A stretch of DNA of 64,000 nt from Coemansia sp. RSA 487 (lineage: Eukaryota > Kickxellomycota > Kickxellomycetes > Kickxellales > Kickxellaceae): the NCBI GenBank assembly GCA_027577595.1, contig JANBRJ010000075.1, positions 23,341 to 87,340 on the forward strand. Reading direction: 5' to 3'. The position numbers were made by a program, and so were the translations under genes. Positions within the stretch are counted from its first letter, which is position 1, and each line of letters begins with the position of its first letter. A model generated the notes under the pieces. It searched no databases. It saw only the letters and a program-made list of their open reading frames with translations, and was not told where the DNA came from. Positions 20,356 to 30,894 of this stretch are shown one piece after another.

Positions 20356-21270
20356 TTCGTCTTCGCTATCGCCGTCAGCACTATATTCACCGCTATTTCC
20401 AGCTGTGGGTCTAGAGCTATTGCCTGTATTAGCAAGCCCAGAGCCATTGCGGACACTGCTATCATGCTCGTGTACAAAGAGGTTATCAGATATGCTGGTA
20501 TTCGACATGGCAGGATCGGCCCAGAACTTGTAGATCCGGACATGCCCATCGGAGCACGCAGTGGCAATAAGATGGAAAGAGCGGCCCATCGTCGGAGCCC
20601 AGTCCACATCAAGCACATAGCTGTCATAGGAATCAATATCGTGAAGCTTGGTGGGCTGCATGGGACCGGTCTGGAAGACCCTGACAGAGTTTCCTTTACT
20701 TCCGCCAACAACAAGCATATGTGGTGCTGAAAAGCGCGACTTGCACCACGACAGACAGAGAGGGCCATCGGAGTCGGAGGCACCTCCGGGAACAAAGTCG
20801 ATCTGACCGCTTATGGACCAGTTGCGCAGTCTGACGGCTTCAATTGGCGAGTGAAGTCTGACTTTGCCGTCGGAGCTGGCAGCAGCGATGATAAGGTTTG
20901 TGTATTCGGGAGCAAAGGCAACGCTATGGACAACGGCAGAACTATCGACTATCTTGCTCACGCATGTCCAACGGGACCCGCCGGTTTTGGCGCTGGACTC
21001 GTGTTCCATCCATATCTTTACGGTGCGGTCCAGAGAACACGAGGCAAGTACCTGCCCGAACTCTGGATGAGCCCAGCTTAGTTTAACGACAGAGCTTTCG
21101 TGTGCAGGAATGGACTCGTTAAGAATCCACAGCCCAGTTTGTTTGTTCCAATCCCAAATCTTTATGCATTTGTCGGAACCGCAGGTGGCAAGGCGGGTTC
21201 CATAAAAGTTGTAGGCAATATCGTGAATAAAGTCGTCATGGTTGACGGGAATTGACATTTCCTGCTCCAT
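19852..21270 (-). CDS. SEH1: SEH1-like WD40 nucleoporin with large acidic insertion
   Basis: A 472-aa beta-propeller protein. The opening HDDFIHDIAYNFYGTRLATC and CGSDKCIKIWD blade are diagnostic of Seh1, the Y-complex nucleoporin that is also part of the SEA/GATOR2 complex controlling TORC1. Six WD-like blades can be followed: IKIWDW, VKIWME, VRLHSP, VRVFQ, VRIYKF and a last blade ending VARMWKM. Between the fifth and last blades is an insertion at about residues 280-405, with a run of Asp/Glu encoded by a TCA/TCG microsatellite, then Ser/Arg-rich sequence. Yeast Seh1 is 349 aa and lacks it. Sec13 is the alternative but fits less well. Start is a clean ATG. Confidence 0.9.
20318..20355. repeat. 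(TCA)n microsatellite inside SEH1
   Basis: An uninterrupted TCA trinucleotide run on the + strand, read as poly-Asp on the coding strand. It lies in the acidic insertion, so length changes stay in frame. Confidence 0.85.
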
Positions 21271-22823
21271 TTTGGGCTACTCGCAAACGAAGGCAAATTA
21301 CGATAATAGCAATAAAAAAGGACCAGCAAGAATTGGGTTCCTTATGTATAGCTGAAGAGTGCGAAAAAAGACTGTTTACAATAGAGCGCGTGGAAAGAAA
21401 GAGAAGTGGCAAAAGTGGGCAAACGAAACTGGATTTTGAAATTCAAACTAAATTAGCAAAAATGTAAAGACCAAAAGTACAATTAGCTCTGGGTATTGAA
21501 AGGAAAAGTAGCTTATTTAGCAGGTATTTATATTAAGAAATAGTGGTTGTGTGTTTATCATATCAGAAAAAGTGTTTAATAGCGGCTAGCTAGTGGGTGA
21601 AAGGTGGGCATTATGACAAGTGAGGCTGCTTCAGGTGCGCGCGGAAGTAAAAGCACCATTATGCCTGAGAGCCTTGGTAATGAGCGAGAATACTCAGTAG
21701 AAGGACGGAGGCGGATCGGGTGGATGTTTTACAGGATAGTCGCGGCGAAGGATACATCCAGGTTGTGACATTTGTGCTTCTGCTTGTGGTGATGCAGGTG
21801 CTGTATGGTGCAGACGCGAGTAAAGAAAGAACTTAAAATTAGATAACAGACTATGCGGCTTTGAGCGACTACTTCTAACAGCGACGAGAGCAGCAATGCG
21901 GACCACGGTGGTCTTTTAAACAGGAATAGGAGGGGTCAAGTCTATGTTGTACAGCAAAACAGAGCAAGTGAGTAGAATGAAGAACGGAATGTTTGGGGGA
22001 GGCTGGCGCGTAGCAGGGTTTGTCTGGAGTCTAAAAATGCAATAGCGGAATGAAGGCAATATAGTCGGCGTTTTCTGGAAATTCTGAAACGGTGAGACCC
22101 AGATATTCCTTTTATATGAGACCACACGGAATGCTGGAGCCTGGAGAGGGGAAAGGCGACAGCGGAAGCAGAGGCAAGCACGCCTTCCCCAGTTGTAAAT
22201 AGGGTCTGGAGGCAGTGCTCCGCCGCAGGTGAGACATGCGTGGTTCAGGGCATCACACCATTGCCTGCGGCGCCTCGAGCAGGGCTTGCTGCGCGCTCTT
22301 CGTGGAGTCCGGCAGTCGTGACTGCTTCGAGGCTTTGCACATGTGCCTGCGTCACCTGCGCGCCAAGCTCGGGCGGCAAACGTTACTCCCAGCCCGCCCT
22401 TCCGAGCGGGAGGCAAAATGAGGAGAAAGAGCAGCTGCCACAGACCAGCACATGATGTTTTTAGGTTGTCGGACGCAGAGAATGATCACGACCGGTAACT
22501 TCTTTCGCATCCCGTGCCATCATCTTATTGCACTCTACGACTATCGCCTCCTTTTCCCTGTGCGGGCTCTTGCGGAAGATTGCTTTGTCTCCCCTGGAAC
22601 TTGCCATGGCGCCATTGTCTGATCGCTGCTGGAGCTTTCTCCTGCGCCCAGCTCCTATCTCATGAGAAAGGGCCGTGCACCAAAGTTCTCACGGTCAATA
22701 CCAGAGCTGGCGATCGTCGCAGATTCTGTGGCGCAATTTGTCCAAGAAAAAGACATTGCTGGCTTTCGGACACTCCCCCCCCCGATCCTGATGATTGTGC
22801 TGCTTGCGTCATGAGGAGAGGAG

Positions 22824-22832
22824 TATTTAAAT
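22824..22832 (+). promoter_or_regulatory. Probable TATA box of the M1 aminopeptidase gene
   Basis: TATTTAAAT. A transcript starting shortly after it would contain no ATG before the inferred 5' UTR intron, which fits promoter use. Confidence 0.4.
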
Positions 22833-22979
22833 GGGGGACATTGCTGCCTCCAGAATCGTGCTTCTCTCCTCTGCTCCTGTCATATTCCCCGCGTCGACTT
22901 GTACTCTTCTAAAAAACTCAAGGAATCTGCTATTTCACATCCACACACCACGGACCCCGTTTTATTCAAGGCCAGCGAG

Positions 22980-23338
22980 GTATGTCTTCTCTGTTTGTAT
23001 ACAGCGTATAGTGCACAGTGTACGTTTCGATCTGATAAACGTTCTTCCCATCAAGTAGCGTGCACACTCCCTTGGCGATGACGAACCTCCGCTTCTTGTG
23101 TGCAATGATTCAGCACCTGTCCACCGTTTGTTGTCTTTGGCCTGCCATTGACAGTGCATCTCCACACGTTCTTTGCTGCTTAGCTGCTGGCGACGACAGC
23201 TTTGTCGCGTTTCAGAATATGCCATTCCCCAAACGTTCTTATTGCTATAAGAATAAAGAGCTGTTTATGTTTGCATTTCTGTCTGTTTTTAATACTACCA
23301 AACGTTTGATTCACTTTTGCTGCCTGGAAAGTCAACAG
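22980..23338 (+). other. Inferred 5' UTR intron of the aminopeptidase gene
   Basis: A donor GTATGT at 22980 and an acceptor CAACAG ending at 23338, ten bases before the ATG. The interval holds several ATGs that would otherwise precede the true start, whereas the inferred leader exon (about 22860-22979) has none. Inference only. Confidence 0.4.
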
Positions 23339-23348
23339 GGATATAAAG

Positions 23349-26192
23349 ATGGCTGGCCGACGCAACGCTACACAACCCACGCTACTAAAAGGCAATGTCT
23401 ATGCTTTCTCTGTGCTTGTCGTATCTCTGCTTGTTGCTTTGTTTCTAGCATACCCCGTATTCTACCCTACTATCGACAGCAATAGCGTCAACATCAGCAG
23501 CAGCAACAACAACAAGCCCGCTACCACTATGTGCACATCCGCAGCATGCAACACCACCGAGGAGCGCGAGCTTCTGCCGACAAACGTCACCCCTATCCAC
23601 TACGACCTGCTTCTGGCGCCGGACCTCGACAAGCTTACGTACACTGGCAAAGTCAGCATCAAGCTCCGCATTAACGAAGCCACCGACAAGATTGTTCTGC
23701 ACGCAAACGAGCTGGAGATCAAGGATGTGCATATGACCAGCGCTGCGCTCGAGTCAGAGGCTCCCCTCAAGGCCACCAGTATCGCCCTTGAAAAGGATGA
23801 CGAAACGCTGCATCTTGCCTTTGCCCAGCAAGTCCCTGCCGGCTCCGACGCCACGCTGACAATCTCCTTTGGCGCAATCCTGAACGACCTTATGGTGGGC
23901 TTTTACCGCTCAGCCTACACCGACGCCCAAGGAAACCCAAAGTTCATGGCAACCACGCAGTTCGAGCCCACCGATGCACGCCGCGCATTCCCGTGCTGGG
24001 ACGAGCCCATGCAAAAGGCAACCTTTGACATCACTCTGCGTGTCAAGGAAGAGCTTGTGGCCCTGTCGAACATGGATGTTGCCAAAACAGAGCCGGCTGG
24101 CGACGACGGACTGAAGGAGGTTTCTTTCAACACCACGCCTATCATGTCGACTTATCTTTTGGCGTTTGTTGTCGGCGAGCTGGAGTACATTGAGGCCACT
24201 ACCAGCGGAAAGCACAATGGACGCGCAATTCCCTGCCGCATCTACACCACCCCAGGCAAGAGCGAGAAGGGCCGGTTTGCTCTCGACGTTACTGTGAAGG
24301 TGCTCGAGTACTACGCCGACGTCTTTGGCATTGCCTACCCGCTGCCCAAGCTTGACCAGATCGCTATCAACGACTTTGAGGCCGGCGCAATGGAGAACTG
24401 GGGGCTGATCACCTACCGCGAGGTTGCTCTGCTTGTTGACGAGGCAAACACAAGTTCGCGGGCCAAGCAGCAGGTCGCATATGTTGTTAGCCACGAGCTG
24501 GCACACCAGTGGTTTGGCAACCTTGTCACTATGGAGTGGTGGAGCGAGCTGTGGCTCAACGAGGGCTTTGCCACTTGGGTTGGAACTCTTGCCGTTGACT
24601 ACGTGTTCCCCGAGTACCACGTCTGGACGCAGTTCCTGGTAGACGAGTTCCAGCGTGCTCTTGCTCTGGATGCGCTGCGCTCGTCGCACCCAATACAGGT
24701 TCCTGTCCGTCGCTCCTCCGAGATCAGCCAGATCTTTGACGCCATCTCATACTCCAAGGGCGGAAGCGCAATTCGCATGCTTAGCTCATACATTGGCCTG
24801 GACAGCTTCTTCAAGGGTATTCGCGCATATCTACAAAAGCACAAGTATGCCAACGCCTCTACCGCTAATCTCTGGAGCGCATTGAGTGATGCCTCTGGCG
24901 CTGATGTCACAAAGTTTATGGCGTTGTGGACGCAGACAATTGGATATCCAATCCTCACTGTCACTGAGGCCGAGGATGGCTCAAAGATCCAAGTGCAGCA
25001 GAACCGCTACCTGTCCGCTGGAAATGCAACCGATGCAGAGGATCAGACGCTCTGGTGGGTTCCTCTGGGCATCAGCACTTCGGAGACAAAAACCCAGAAC
25101 TCATCCGATGTGCTCACTTCGCGCGAGGCAACATTCGATGTCAATGTTTCCGACGCCAAGTGGTACAAGCTCAACAAGGACACAGTAGGCATCTACCGTG
25201 TCAAGTATCCACCAGGTGCTGTTTCAAACCTTGCAAAGGCCATTTCTGCAGGTGAGCTGGATATCAATGATCGCATTGGCATCATTGCCGACTCTGCTTC
25301 GCTGGCCAGTAGCGGACACAGCAGCACCTCCGACTTTTTGACTCTGCTCCGCGCATATGACAAAGAAACCGAGTTTGTTGTCTGGCAAGAGATTGTTCTT
25401 CGCATCGACGCGCTGCAGTCGGTCTGGGGAGCCGGATCGGAGGAGGTTCGGAACAACCTTAAGGATCTGTGCTGCAAGCTGTTCTCGCCTCTTGTTAAGC
25501 GTCTGGGCTGGGAGCCAACTAAAAAGGGAGAAGACAGCTTGGTCAGCCGTCTACGCGCCCTGGCTATACGCGGTGCAGGTCTAGCAGGCGACAAGGATGT
25601 CATTGACGAGGTTAACCGCCGGTTCAGCGCATTCTTTGCTGGAGACAAGTCAGTCTTTACTACTGATACGCTGCGCACAGCCTTTGCTGTCGCTGTGAGG
25701 AATGGCGGCCGAAATGAGTTTGAGAAGGTAAAGAGCTACTATCTGGACTCTGAGAACCCTGCCGATCAGAAGCTAGCAGCGCTGTCCTGTCTTGGATTTA
25801 CCACCGATCCGGCGCTAATCGACGAACTTCTCGAGTTTGCTCTCAGCGACGAGGTCCGCAACCAAGACGTTCATCAGGCCATTGTTGCAATCAACACGTA
25901 CGGTGCGCATCGTGAGCGCCTGTGGAAGTGGTACAGAGACAACTACGACCTGTTGGTTGGCCGCTATCGCGCATCCATGAACTACATGGGAATTCTGGTG
26001 CGCATGTCGATTAGCGAGTTCATTGGAGACAGCAAGGCCAGCGAGGTTGAAAGCTATTTTGCAGATAAAAACACTAGCAAGTTCCAGCGTGTCATTGACC
26101 AGTCTCTGGAGAAGATCAGATCAAACACCGCTTGGTACGAGAAGGACAAGGATGATGTCAGTGAATGGTTTGCGAGCAACAAGGACCTTTGA
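23349..26192 (+). CDS. M1 zinc aminopeptidase, type II membrane form
   Basis: A 947-aa metallopeptidase of the M1 family (puromycin-sensitive / Ape2-Aap1 group). The exopeptidase motif GAMENWG is at about residues 345-351. The zinc site HELAHQWFGN starts at His382, with the third ligand Glu405 in NEGFATW. The ERAP1-like C-terminal helical domain fills the second half. The first 20 residues are polar/basic, then one hydrophobic helix (YAFSVLVVSLLVALFLAYPV, about 18-37), then an Asn/Ser-rich stalk with N-glycosylation sequons. This predicts a type II membrane protein with an extracellular or luminal catalytic domain, unlike the soluble yeast enzymes. It removes N-terminal amino acids from peptides. 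Confidence 0.93.
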   Translation: MAGRRNATQPTLLKGNVYAFSVLVVSLLVALFLAYPVFYPTIDSNSVNISSSNNNKPATTMCTSAACNTTEERELLPTNVTPIHYDLLLAPDLDKLTYTGKVSIKLRINEATDKIVLHANELEIKDVHMTSAALESEAPLKATSIALEKDDETLHLAFAQQVPAGSDATLTISFGAILNDLMVGFYRSAYTDAQGNPKFMATTQFEPTDARRAFPCWDEPMQKATFDITLRVKEELVALSNMDVAKTEPAGDDGLKEVSFNTTPIMSTYLLAFVVGELEYIEATTSGKHNGRAIPCRIYTTPGKSEKGRFALDVTVKVLEYYADVFGIAYPLPKLDQIAINDFEAGAMENWGLITYREVALLVDEANTSSRAKQQVAYVVSHELAHQWFGNLVTMEWWSELWLNEGFATWVGTLAVDYVFPEYHVWTQFLVDEFQRALALDALRSSHPIQVPVRRSSEISQIFDAISYSKGGSAIRMLSSYIGLDSFFKGIRAYLQKHKYANASTANLWSALSDASGADVTKFMALWTQTIGYPILTVTEAEDGSKIQVQQNRYLSAGNATDAEDQTLWWVPLGISTSETKTQNSSDVLTSREATFDVNVSDAKWYKLNKDTVGIYRVKYPPGAVSNLAKAISAGELDINDRIGIIADSASLASSGHSSTSDFLTLLRAYDKETEFVVWQEIVLRIDALQSVWGAGSEEVRNNLKDLCCKLFSPLVKRLGWEPTKKGEDSLVSRLRALAIRGAGLAGDKDVIDEVNRRFSAFFAGDKSVFTTDTLRTAFAVAVRNGGRNEFEKVKSYYLDSENPADQKLAALSCLGFTTDPALIDELLEFALSDEVRNQDVHQAIVAINTYGAHRERLWKWYRDNYDLLVGRYRASMNYMGILVRMSISEFIGDSKASEVESYFADKNTSKFQRVIDQSLEKIRSNTAWYEKDKDDVSEWFASNKDL

Positions 26193-26421
26193 ATTAGCAC
26201 TGTTCGCTTAGCATCAATATTTCAACATCAACATAAAAAAGCAAGTGTTTTGTGTTAAGATATTGTGTTCGATATATGAAAAAGTTATAGAAAAGACGGA
26301 AAGAAAAATTACAAAAACACAGGGAAAAGGTGGTAACTCCTGGAACCAGGAGCGCAAAGTTCTAAAGACACAGAACAGTGTTCGGCTCTTCTCCAGATCA
26401 AATAAAAGATAGAAAGTTCCA

Positions 26422-27267
26422 CTAAGACGAGCCATTGTCTTCGTCGCCTGTATCTGTGCTCTGCTGCTGCGCATTCCTGGATGATGAAGAGGATGGCAGT
26501 TGCTTTGGAGTCGACTTGTTCTTGGATCTGCCCCTGGATCTTGAGCTTGAGGTCTGGAATGATGCGCTGGTTCCGGCAGGAAGCTCGCCTTTCCGTTCAA
26601 GCTCCTCAATTTCGGCCGCAGTCAAGAACCTGCCTCCAGGACCGCGTGGGCGTCGCATTGCGTGGCGATGGCGCGACTCGTGCAGATAAGGCTTGCGCTT
26701 CACATTCATTCTGTGCTCTGCCGCCATGCGCGCGCGGGCGTCTCGCCGCTTCAGGATACGGTGGTATTGCTTCGCGTTGACGTACATCGGCTCTTCATCC
26801 CGCGGCGTATTGCTGGCGCTCATCGCCGCAACAGCAGCAGCGGTTGGGTCGAAAGCGCCACTGCCGCTGCTGGGAGGAAGGTCGGACCCTGCAGCCAGAT
26901 GGAGATCTGTGCTGCTTGCAGGCGACTCAGCCTTGACATCTGACTTGTCGTCGATGACCGAGCCAGCCGATATAGCCGTGGTATCTGCGGCAACGGAGAT
27001 GGGGTGTGAGGCTGCCGCTGCCGCTGCCGCCGCTGCCGCCGCTGCTGCAGCAACGGCGTTCGGATCGTTAAAGTTTCCAAGCATGAGCGGCGCACTGCTC
27101 ACCGCCATGGATGTCGCTGGGAGAGATGTGCTTGCATCATCGTGCGAAATCAGCAGACTGTGGCCGTTCAGCTCCGAGCTGTATTGTTGCGTGTAGTCCA
27201 TCGAGGTGCTAGGGTCTCCCACAGGAAGACCGTAGCTGTGGAAATCGGGGAATGGCTGGTGGTTCAT
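26422..27267 (-). CDS. HAP2: HAP2 / NF-YA CCAAT-binding subunit
   Basis: A 281-aa protein from ATG 27267 (MNHQPFPDF); the longer frame starts at TTG. The NF-YA core lies at about residues 158-218: [20 protein letters not shown] (the HAP3/HAP5-interacting helix), then [23 protein letters not shown] (the CCAAT-recognition segment), complete with the GxGGRF loop. It is preceded by a poly-Ala tract (about 70-86) and followed by a Ser/Lys-rich tail. HAP2 enters the trimer with HAP3 and HAP5 and controls respiratory, nitrogen and other genes. Convergent with the aminopeptidase gene (229 bp apart). Confidence 0.95.
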   Translation of the reverse strand: MNHQPFPDFHSYGLPVGDPSTSMDYTQQYSSELNGHSLLISHDDASTSLPATSMAVSSAPLMLGNFNDPNAVAAAAAAAAAAAAAASHPISVAADTTAISAGSVIDDKSDVKAESPASSTDLHLAAGSDLPPSSGSGAFDPTAAAVAAMSASNTPRDEEPMYVNAKQYHRILKRRDARARMAAEHRMNVKRKPYLHESRHRHAMRRPRGPGGRFLTAAEIEELERKGELPAGTSASFQTSSSRSRGRSKNKSTPKQLPSSSSSRNAQQQSTDTGDEDNGSS

Positions 27268-28429
27268 TGTGAGACCAATAAAATGCGCTGTTGGCAAAGA
27301 AAGGGGAGCTCTGCAAAAAAAAAAAAAAGACGAACTGTTTGATAGTGTTCCCTTCTAAAGCTAGACTCTATAATAAGAATAAGAATAAGAATAAGAATAA
27401 GAATAATAAGAATAATAAGAATAATAATCCCATTTTATAGTGCAAGAAAGTTAGTACCAACGCAACAACCATTCGAAAAGGCTGAATCTGCGACTGCCTA
27501 ATTTCACCAAAAGGATAAAAAGGAATGTGTAACGCAGCGCGTTCGTTCTTTTTTCTCTTGTTTCGTGGGGCGGTGGGGGAACAGTTGACAGAACTTTTTT
27601 TTTGATAGAACAAGAGATTGGTAGAGCATATCTTTCCTTGTGCTTTTGTCTGGTTCGTTTATCAACACACTTTTCCTCCTGAAAGGGTATTTTGGTTCTT
27701 ACCTTTAGCGCAGGTCAATACAGAAAATAGCGAGCGGTAGTAGTGTTGGTTTAACGGTGGTGCTTTATCTTCACTAGAGTGCTGTTCTTCCTGGTTGAGC
27801 GGCGTTCGTTACAGAGGTCCTTTCGGGTGTTCTTTTCTGGCTTTTGGATGGTTGGTTCTCGACAGGGACAGACAGAAAATACAGGTGCAGATGGGCAGTA
27901 TAAGTTAAACAAGGGCTTTTTGTGGCTGGTTCAAAGCACAAGAGCTACAAAAGGTCGGCAGCAAATGATATGAAAAAAAGGTTAGAGAAAAGGGAACAGA
28001 AAAATACTCAAAAAAACTGGCGAATGACAGAAGAGGAATGAGTGAAGGTACTTTTTCATCTGTGTTTTTTCCTGAAGGCAATTCGCTGGACATGCCGCCC
28101 ACGTGGCCTCTATCATGGCTCTTTCCATTTCTGGCAGCTTGCAAACCAAAACCGGCTCGGCTTCAATTTGCGGCTCGCGGCTTAAAGGAGCTAGTTTGCA
28201 GGAGGAGGGGGTTTTATAAAGAGATGCCAAGAAGAGTGACAAAAATATAAAGGTACAGGTCAGAGCCACAAAGGGCTGCTCATCTTGTCACTGCCGAATT
28301 CGAAAGTCCGGTTGCTTTATTTTTGTTTCCCACCCTTCATTCTCTCAGCTTTGGGTGCATCATTTCTGTACTTGCCCTTCTATATATTTTCACGCTCAAT
28401 TGACCGCTTGGACGCAAAGAAAGAAAAAG
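27268..28429. other. Divergent intergenic region, HAP2 / ARP3
   Basis: About 1.2 kb. It holds the AATAAG microsatellite at 27372-27428 and a TATA-like TTTATAAAG at about 28213, upstream of ARP3. No coding or RNA gene seen. Confidence 0.5.
27372..27428. repeat. (AATAAG)n / (AATAAGAAT)n microsatellite
   Basis: Five or more AATAAG hexamers grading into AATAATAAG units, about 100 bp upstream of the HAP2 ATG on its 5' side. Confidence 0.9.
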
Positions 28430-29939
28430 ATGTCGAGATTAGCGCCTGTTGTTATCGACAATGGTACAGGGTAGGTGGACGGAGGGCTAACGCACCGAGA
28501 AATGAAGCTGTTGTCATCTCTCTTGTGCCAAAGCACGCATCAAGAGCTGATGCTAAACCAATCAGCATACAAATAAGGGCCCGTTGCTATCTTACTATCA
28601 CAAAATACTTCAGCATATCGCGCCCTTGTAACTTTTTATTGGGTACAAGCGAAAGCATTCTACTCTACTAAATTGGCTTTGTTTATACTAACCATTTGTC
28701 CGCATCTTGAATTCTCTAATGCCCATTTAATCTAGATATTCCAAGATGGGCTTTGCTGGAAATACCAGCCCACAGTTTGTCCTGCCCACTGCCATCGGCC
28801 TGCCGAACCAGTCTCGCTATGGCATTGCGTCGAAGCGCGGCATCGAAGATCTTGACTTCCACATTGGTGACGAAGCAGTAGCCAACTCAAAGACATACGG
28901 TCTGAGCTACCCGATTCGGCATGGCCAGATCGAAAACTGGGACCACATGGAGCGCTACTGGGAGCAAAGCATTTTCAAGTACCTGCGCTGCGAGCCGGAA
29001 GATCACTACTTTCTGCTGACTGAGCCGCCGCTAAATGCACCCGAGAACCGCGAGCAAATGGCAGAGATATTTTTTGAGTCCTTCAATGTCCAAGGCCTGT
29101 ATATTGCAGTCCAGGCCGTTCTTGCTCTTGCGGCCAGCTGGACCGCAAAGAACTCGCAGCAGACGCTCACGGGCACGGTCATCGACAGTGGCGATGGCGT
29201 GACGCATGTCATCCCTGTTGCAGAGGGATATGTGCTTGGCTCGAGCATCAAGCACATCCCAATTGCCGGGCGCGACATCACTGCGTTTGTGCAGCAGCTT
29301 TTGCGTGAGCACGGCGAGACGAGCATTCCGCCCGAGGACTCGCTGGACATTGCGCGGCGCATAAAGGAAGGCCATTCGTATACTTGCCATGACATGGCCA
29401 AGGAGTTCCTAAAGTACGATGCCGATCCAGTCAAATACTACCAAAAAATAGATGCGGTAAACAGCATCAACCAGCAGTCATACACTGTGGATATTGGATA
29501 CGAGCGCTTTTTGGCCCCCGAGGTCTTTTTCAACCCAGAGTTGGTAAGCTCGGATTTTTTGACGCCGCTACCAGAAGTGGTTGACAACTGCATTCAGACC
29601 AGCCCAATTGACACGCGCCGTGGCCTCTACAGCAACATTGTTTTGTCAGGTGGCTCAACAATGTTCAAAGACTTTGGAAAGCGCCTGCAGCGTGACATCA
29701 AGCGCATTGTCGATGGACGCATCAAGAAGAGCGAAGAGCTAAGCGGTGGCCGGCTTCAGGCAAAGCCGATTGACGTCAATGTCGTTGCTCACAAGAAACA
29801 GAGACATGCGGTATGGTTCGGTGGAAGCATTATGGCATGCACAGATCAGTTCTACCAGTTCAGCCATACCAAGGCAGAGTACGAGGAGCATGGGCCAAGC
29901 ATCTGCCGTCACAACCGTGTATTTGAATCGCTTGCTTAA
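28430..29939 (+). CDS. ARP3: ARP3, actin-related protein of the Arp2/3 complex (two exons)
   Basis: Exon 1 is 28430-28470 ([14 protein letters not shown], codon split after GG). The intron is 28471-28735 (265 nt, donor GTAGGT, branch-like TACTAAC, acceptor TCTAG). Exon 2 is 28736-29939, resuming [14 protein letters not shown]. The product is 414 aa, close to the family's 418. The actin fold is shown by the phosphate-1 loop [26 protein letters not shown] and the C-terminal [19 protein letters not shown]. The sequence [10 protein letters not shown] and the absence of actin's DNase-loop pattern identify Arp3. It nucleates branched actin filaments at endocytic patches. The tiny first exon of 41 nt is typical of fungal actin-family genes. 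Confidence 0.96.
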
Positions 29940-30894
29940 AGCAGAAGAGCCAGAGACTTTGATGTTTGCTATAAGCCCATTTTACCTTTCCATTTTTTAT
30001 TTTCTCTTGTTCTACCAGAATTGCGTTCGAGATATCAGCATATTGGCTTCAACCTTTTTTTGAAAACATTGCTGCAACTGGTTGGACTTTGTCACTGATC
30101 TGTTTCTTTAAGCTGAGAAAATTCATCTATTACAGCTTTATTATCTAGCTGCCACATGAACTCCGGACCTTTGAGCAGACAAACTCCAATAAAGAGCGTG
30201 TGGTTAACCCTACAGCTCCGAATTCGGCCTGCAATACTATTGTATTTTTCCCAGACCACTGTGCAAATGACATATGGTGAATGTCGCACAAGGTGTTAGC
30301 ATCAGCCACAAATGTACATGTCATATTGCCACCTAGCACTATGCGTTTGCAAATGAAAAAAAAGCATATGGCCAAACTGATCTGCTTGAATGGTATGACC
30401 TCAAACTGAATATGCACAAACAAAAAAACAGTGGGCACATCCGGCTCATAGAATGATTAAGGAGCTCCGTGTGACTTTGACTTTAATACAGCATAGATTA
30501 TTAGCTGGCTCACAAGACGCATATATTGGCAGTGTCAATGTCACTCTGTGCAAAGCGTTAATATCGTCCATGCGTTGCGTCTTTTAGCCAGCACATCATG
30601 ATGCCCTAATAGAAACCTGGCTCTTTAAGCTAGCATATATTTTAGAACCGAAACGCCTAGCTGCTATAAAAATATAGCATCATGGCAGCAAGCAGAACAG
30701 CTTTCAAAGCCGTCACGTACAAACAACTCAAGTGTTCGCTTTAGCCCACATCTTACGACGTAGTTAACAGCAGCGCCTCGCCCACTCTTTACAAACATTT
30801 GCTTCCTTACTTTTCACTCGGACGTAGCTCTGAACGAGAAAAAAACCCTACATTCACAAGTCGCATACTGCAACTAATAACAAGAAAGCAAAAA
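29940..30894. other. Intergenic region ARP3 / chitinase
   Basis: About 950 bp between same-strand genes. A TATA element is at 30665-30673. Otherwise I see only AT-rich sequence without coding character. Confidence 0.5.
30665..30673 (+). promoter_or_regulatory. TATA box of chitinase 1
   Basis: TATAAAAAT, inside a 16-bp symmetrical GCTATA...TATAGC sequence, 222-230 bp upstream of the chitinase ATG. The distance fits a fungal promoter with a moderately long leader. Confidence 0.45.

Larger units (their letters stand above)
21271..23348. other. 2-kb intergenic region, divergent promoters
   Basis: Between head-to-head SEH1 and the aminopeptidase gene. A GC-rich patch at about 22100-22430 has overlapping open frames on both strands, but none has recognisable domains or a convincing coding bias. 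A TATA-like TATTTAAAT (22824-22832) and a probable 5' UTR intron (22980-23338) belong to the aminopeptidase gene. Confidence 0.5.

Noticed and set aside
21916-22455. GC-rich patch with overlapping frames upstream of the aminopeptidase
   Set aside because: Frames on both strands are Arg/Cys/Pro-rich in a way expected from GC-rich non-coding DNA. A small spliced gene cannot be excluded but nothing supports one.
30799-30894. N-terminal extension of chitinase 1 from the upstream in-frame TTG
   Set aside because: A TTG start is not expected in a nuclear fungal gene, and the ATG at 30895 places the signal peptide at the N-terminus.
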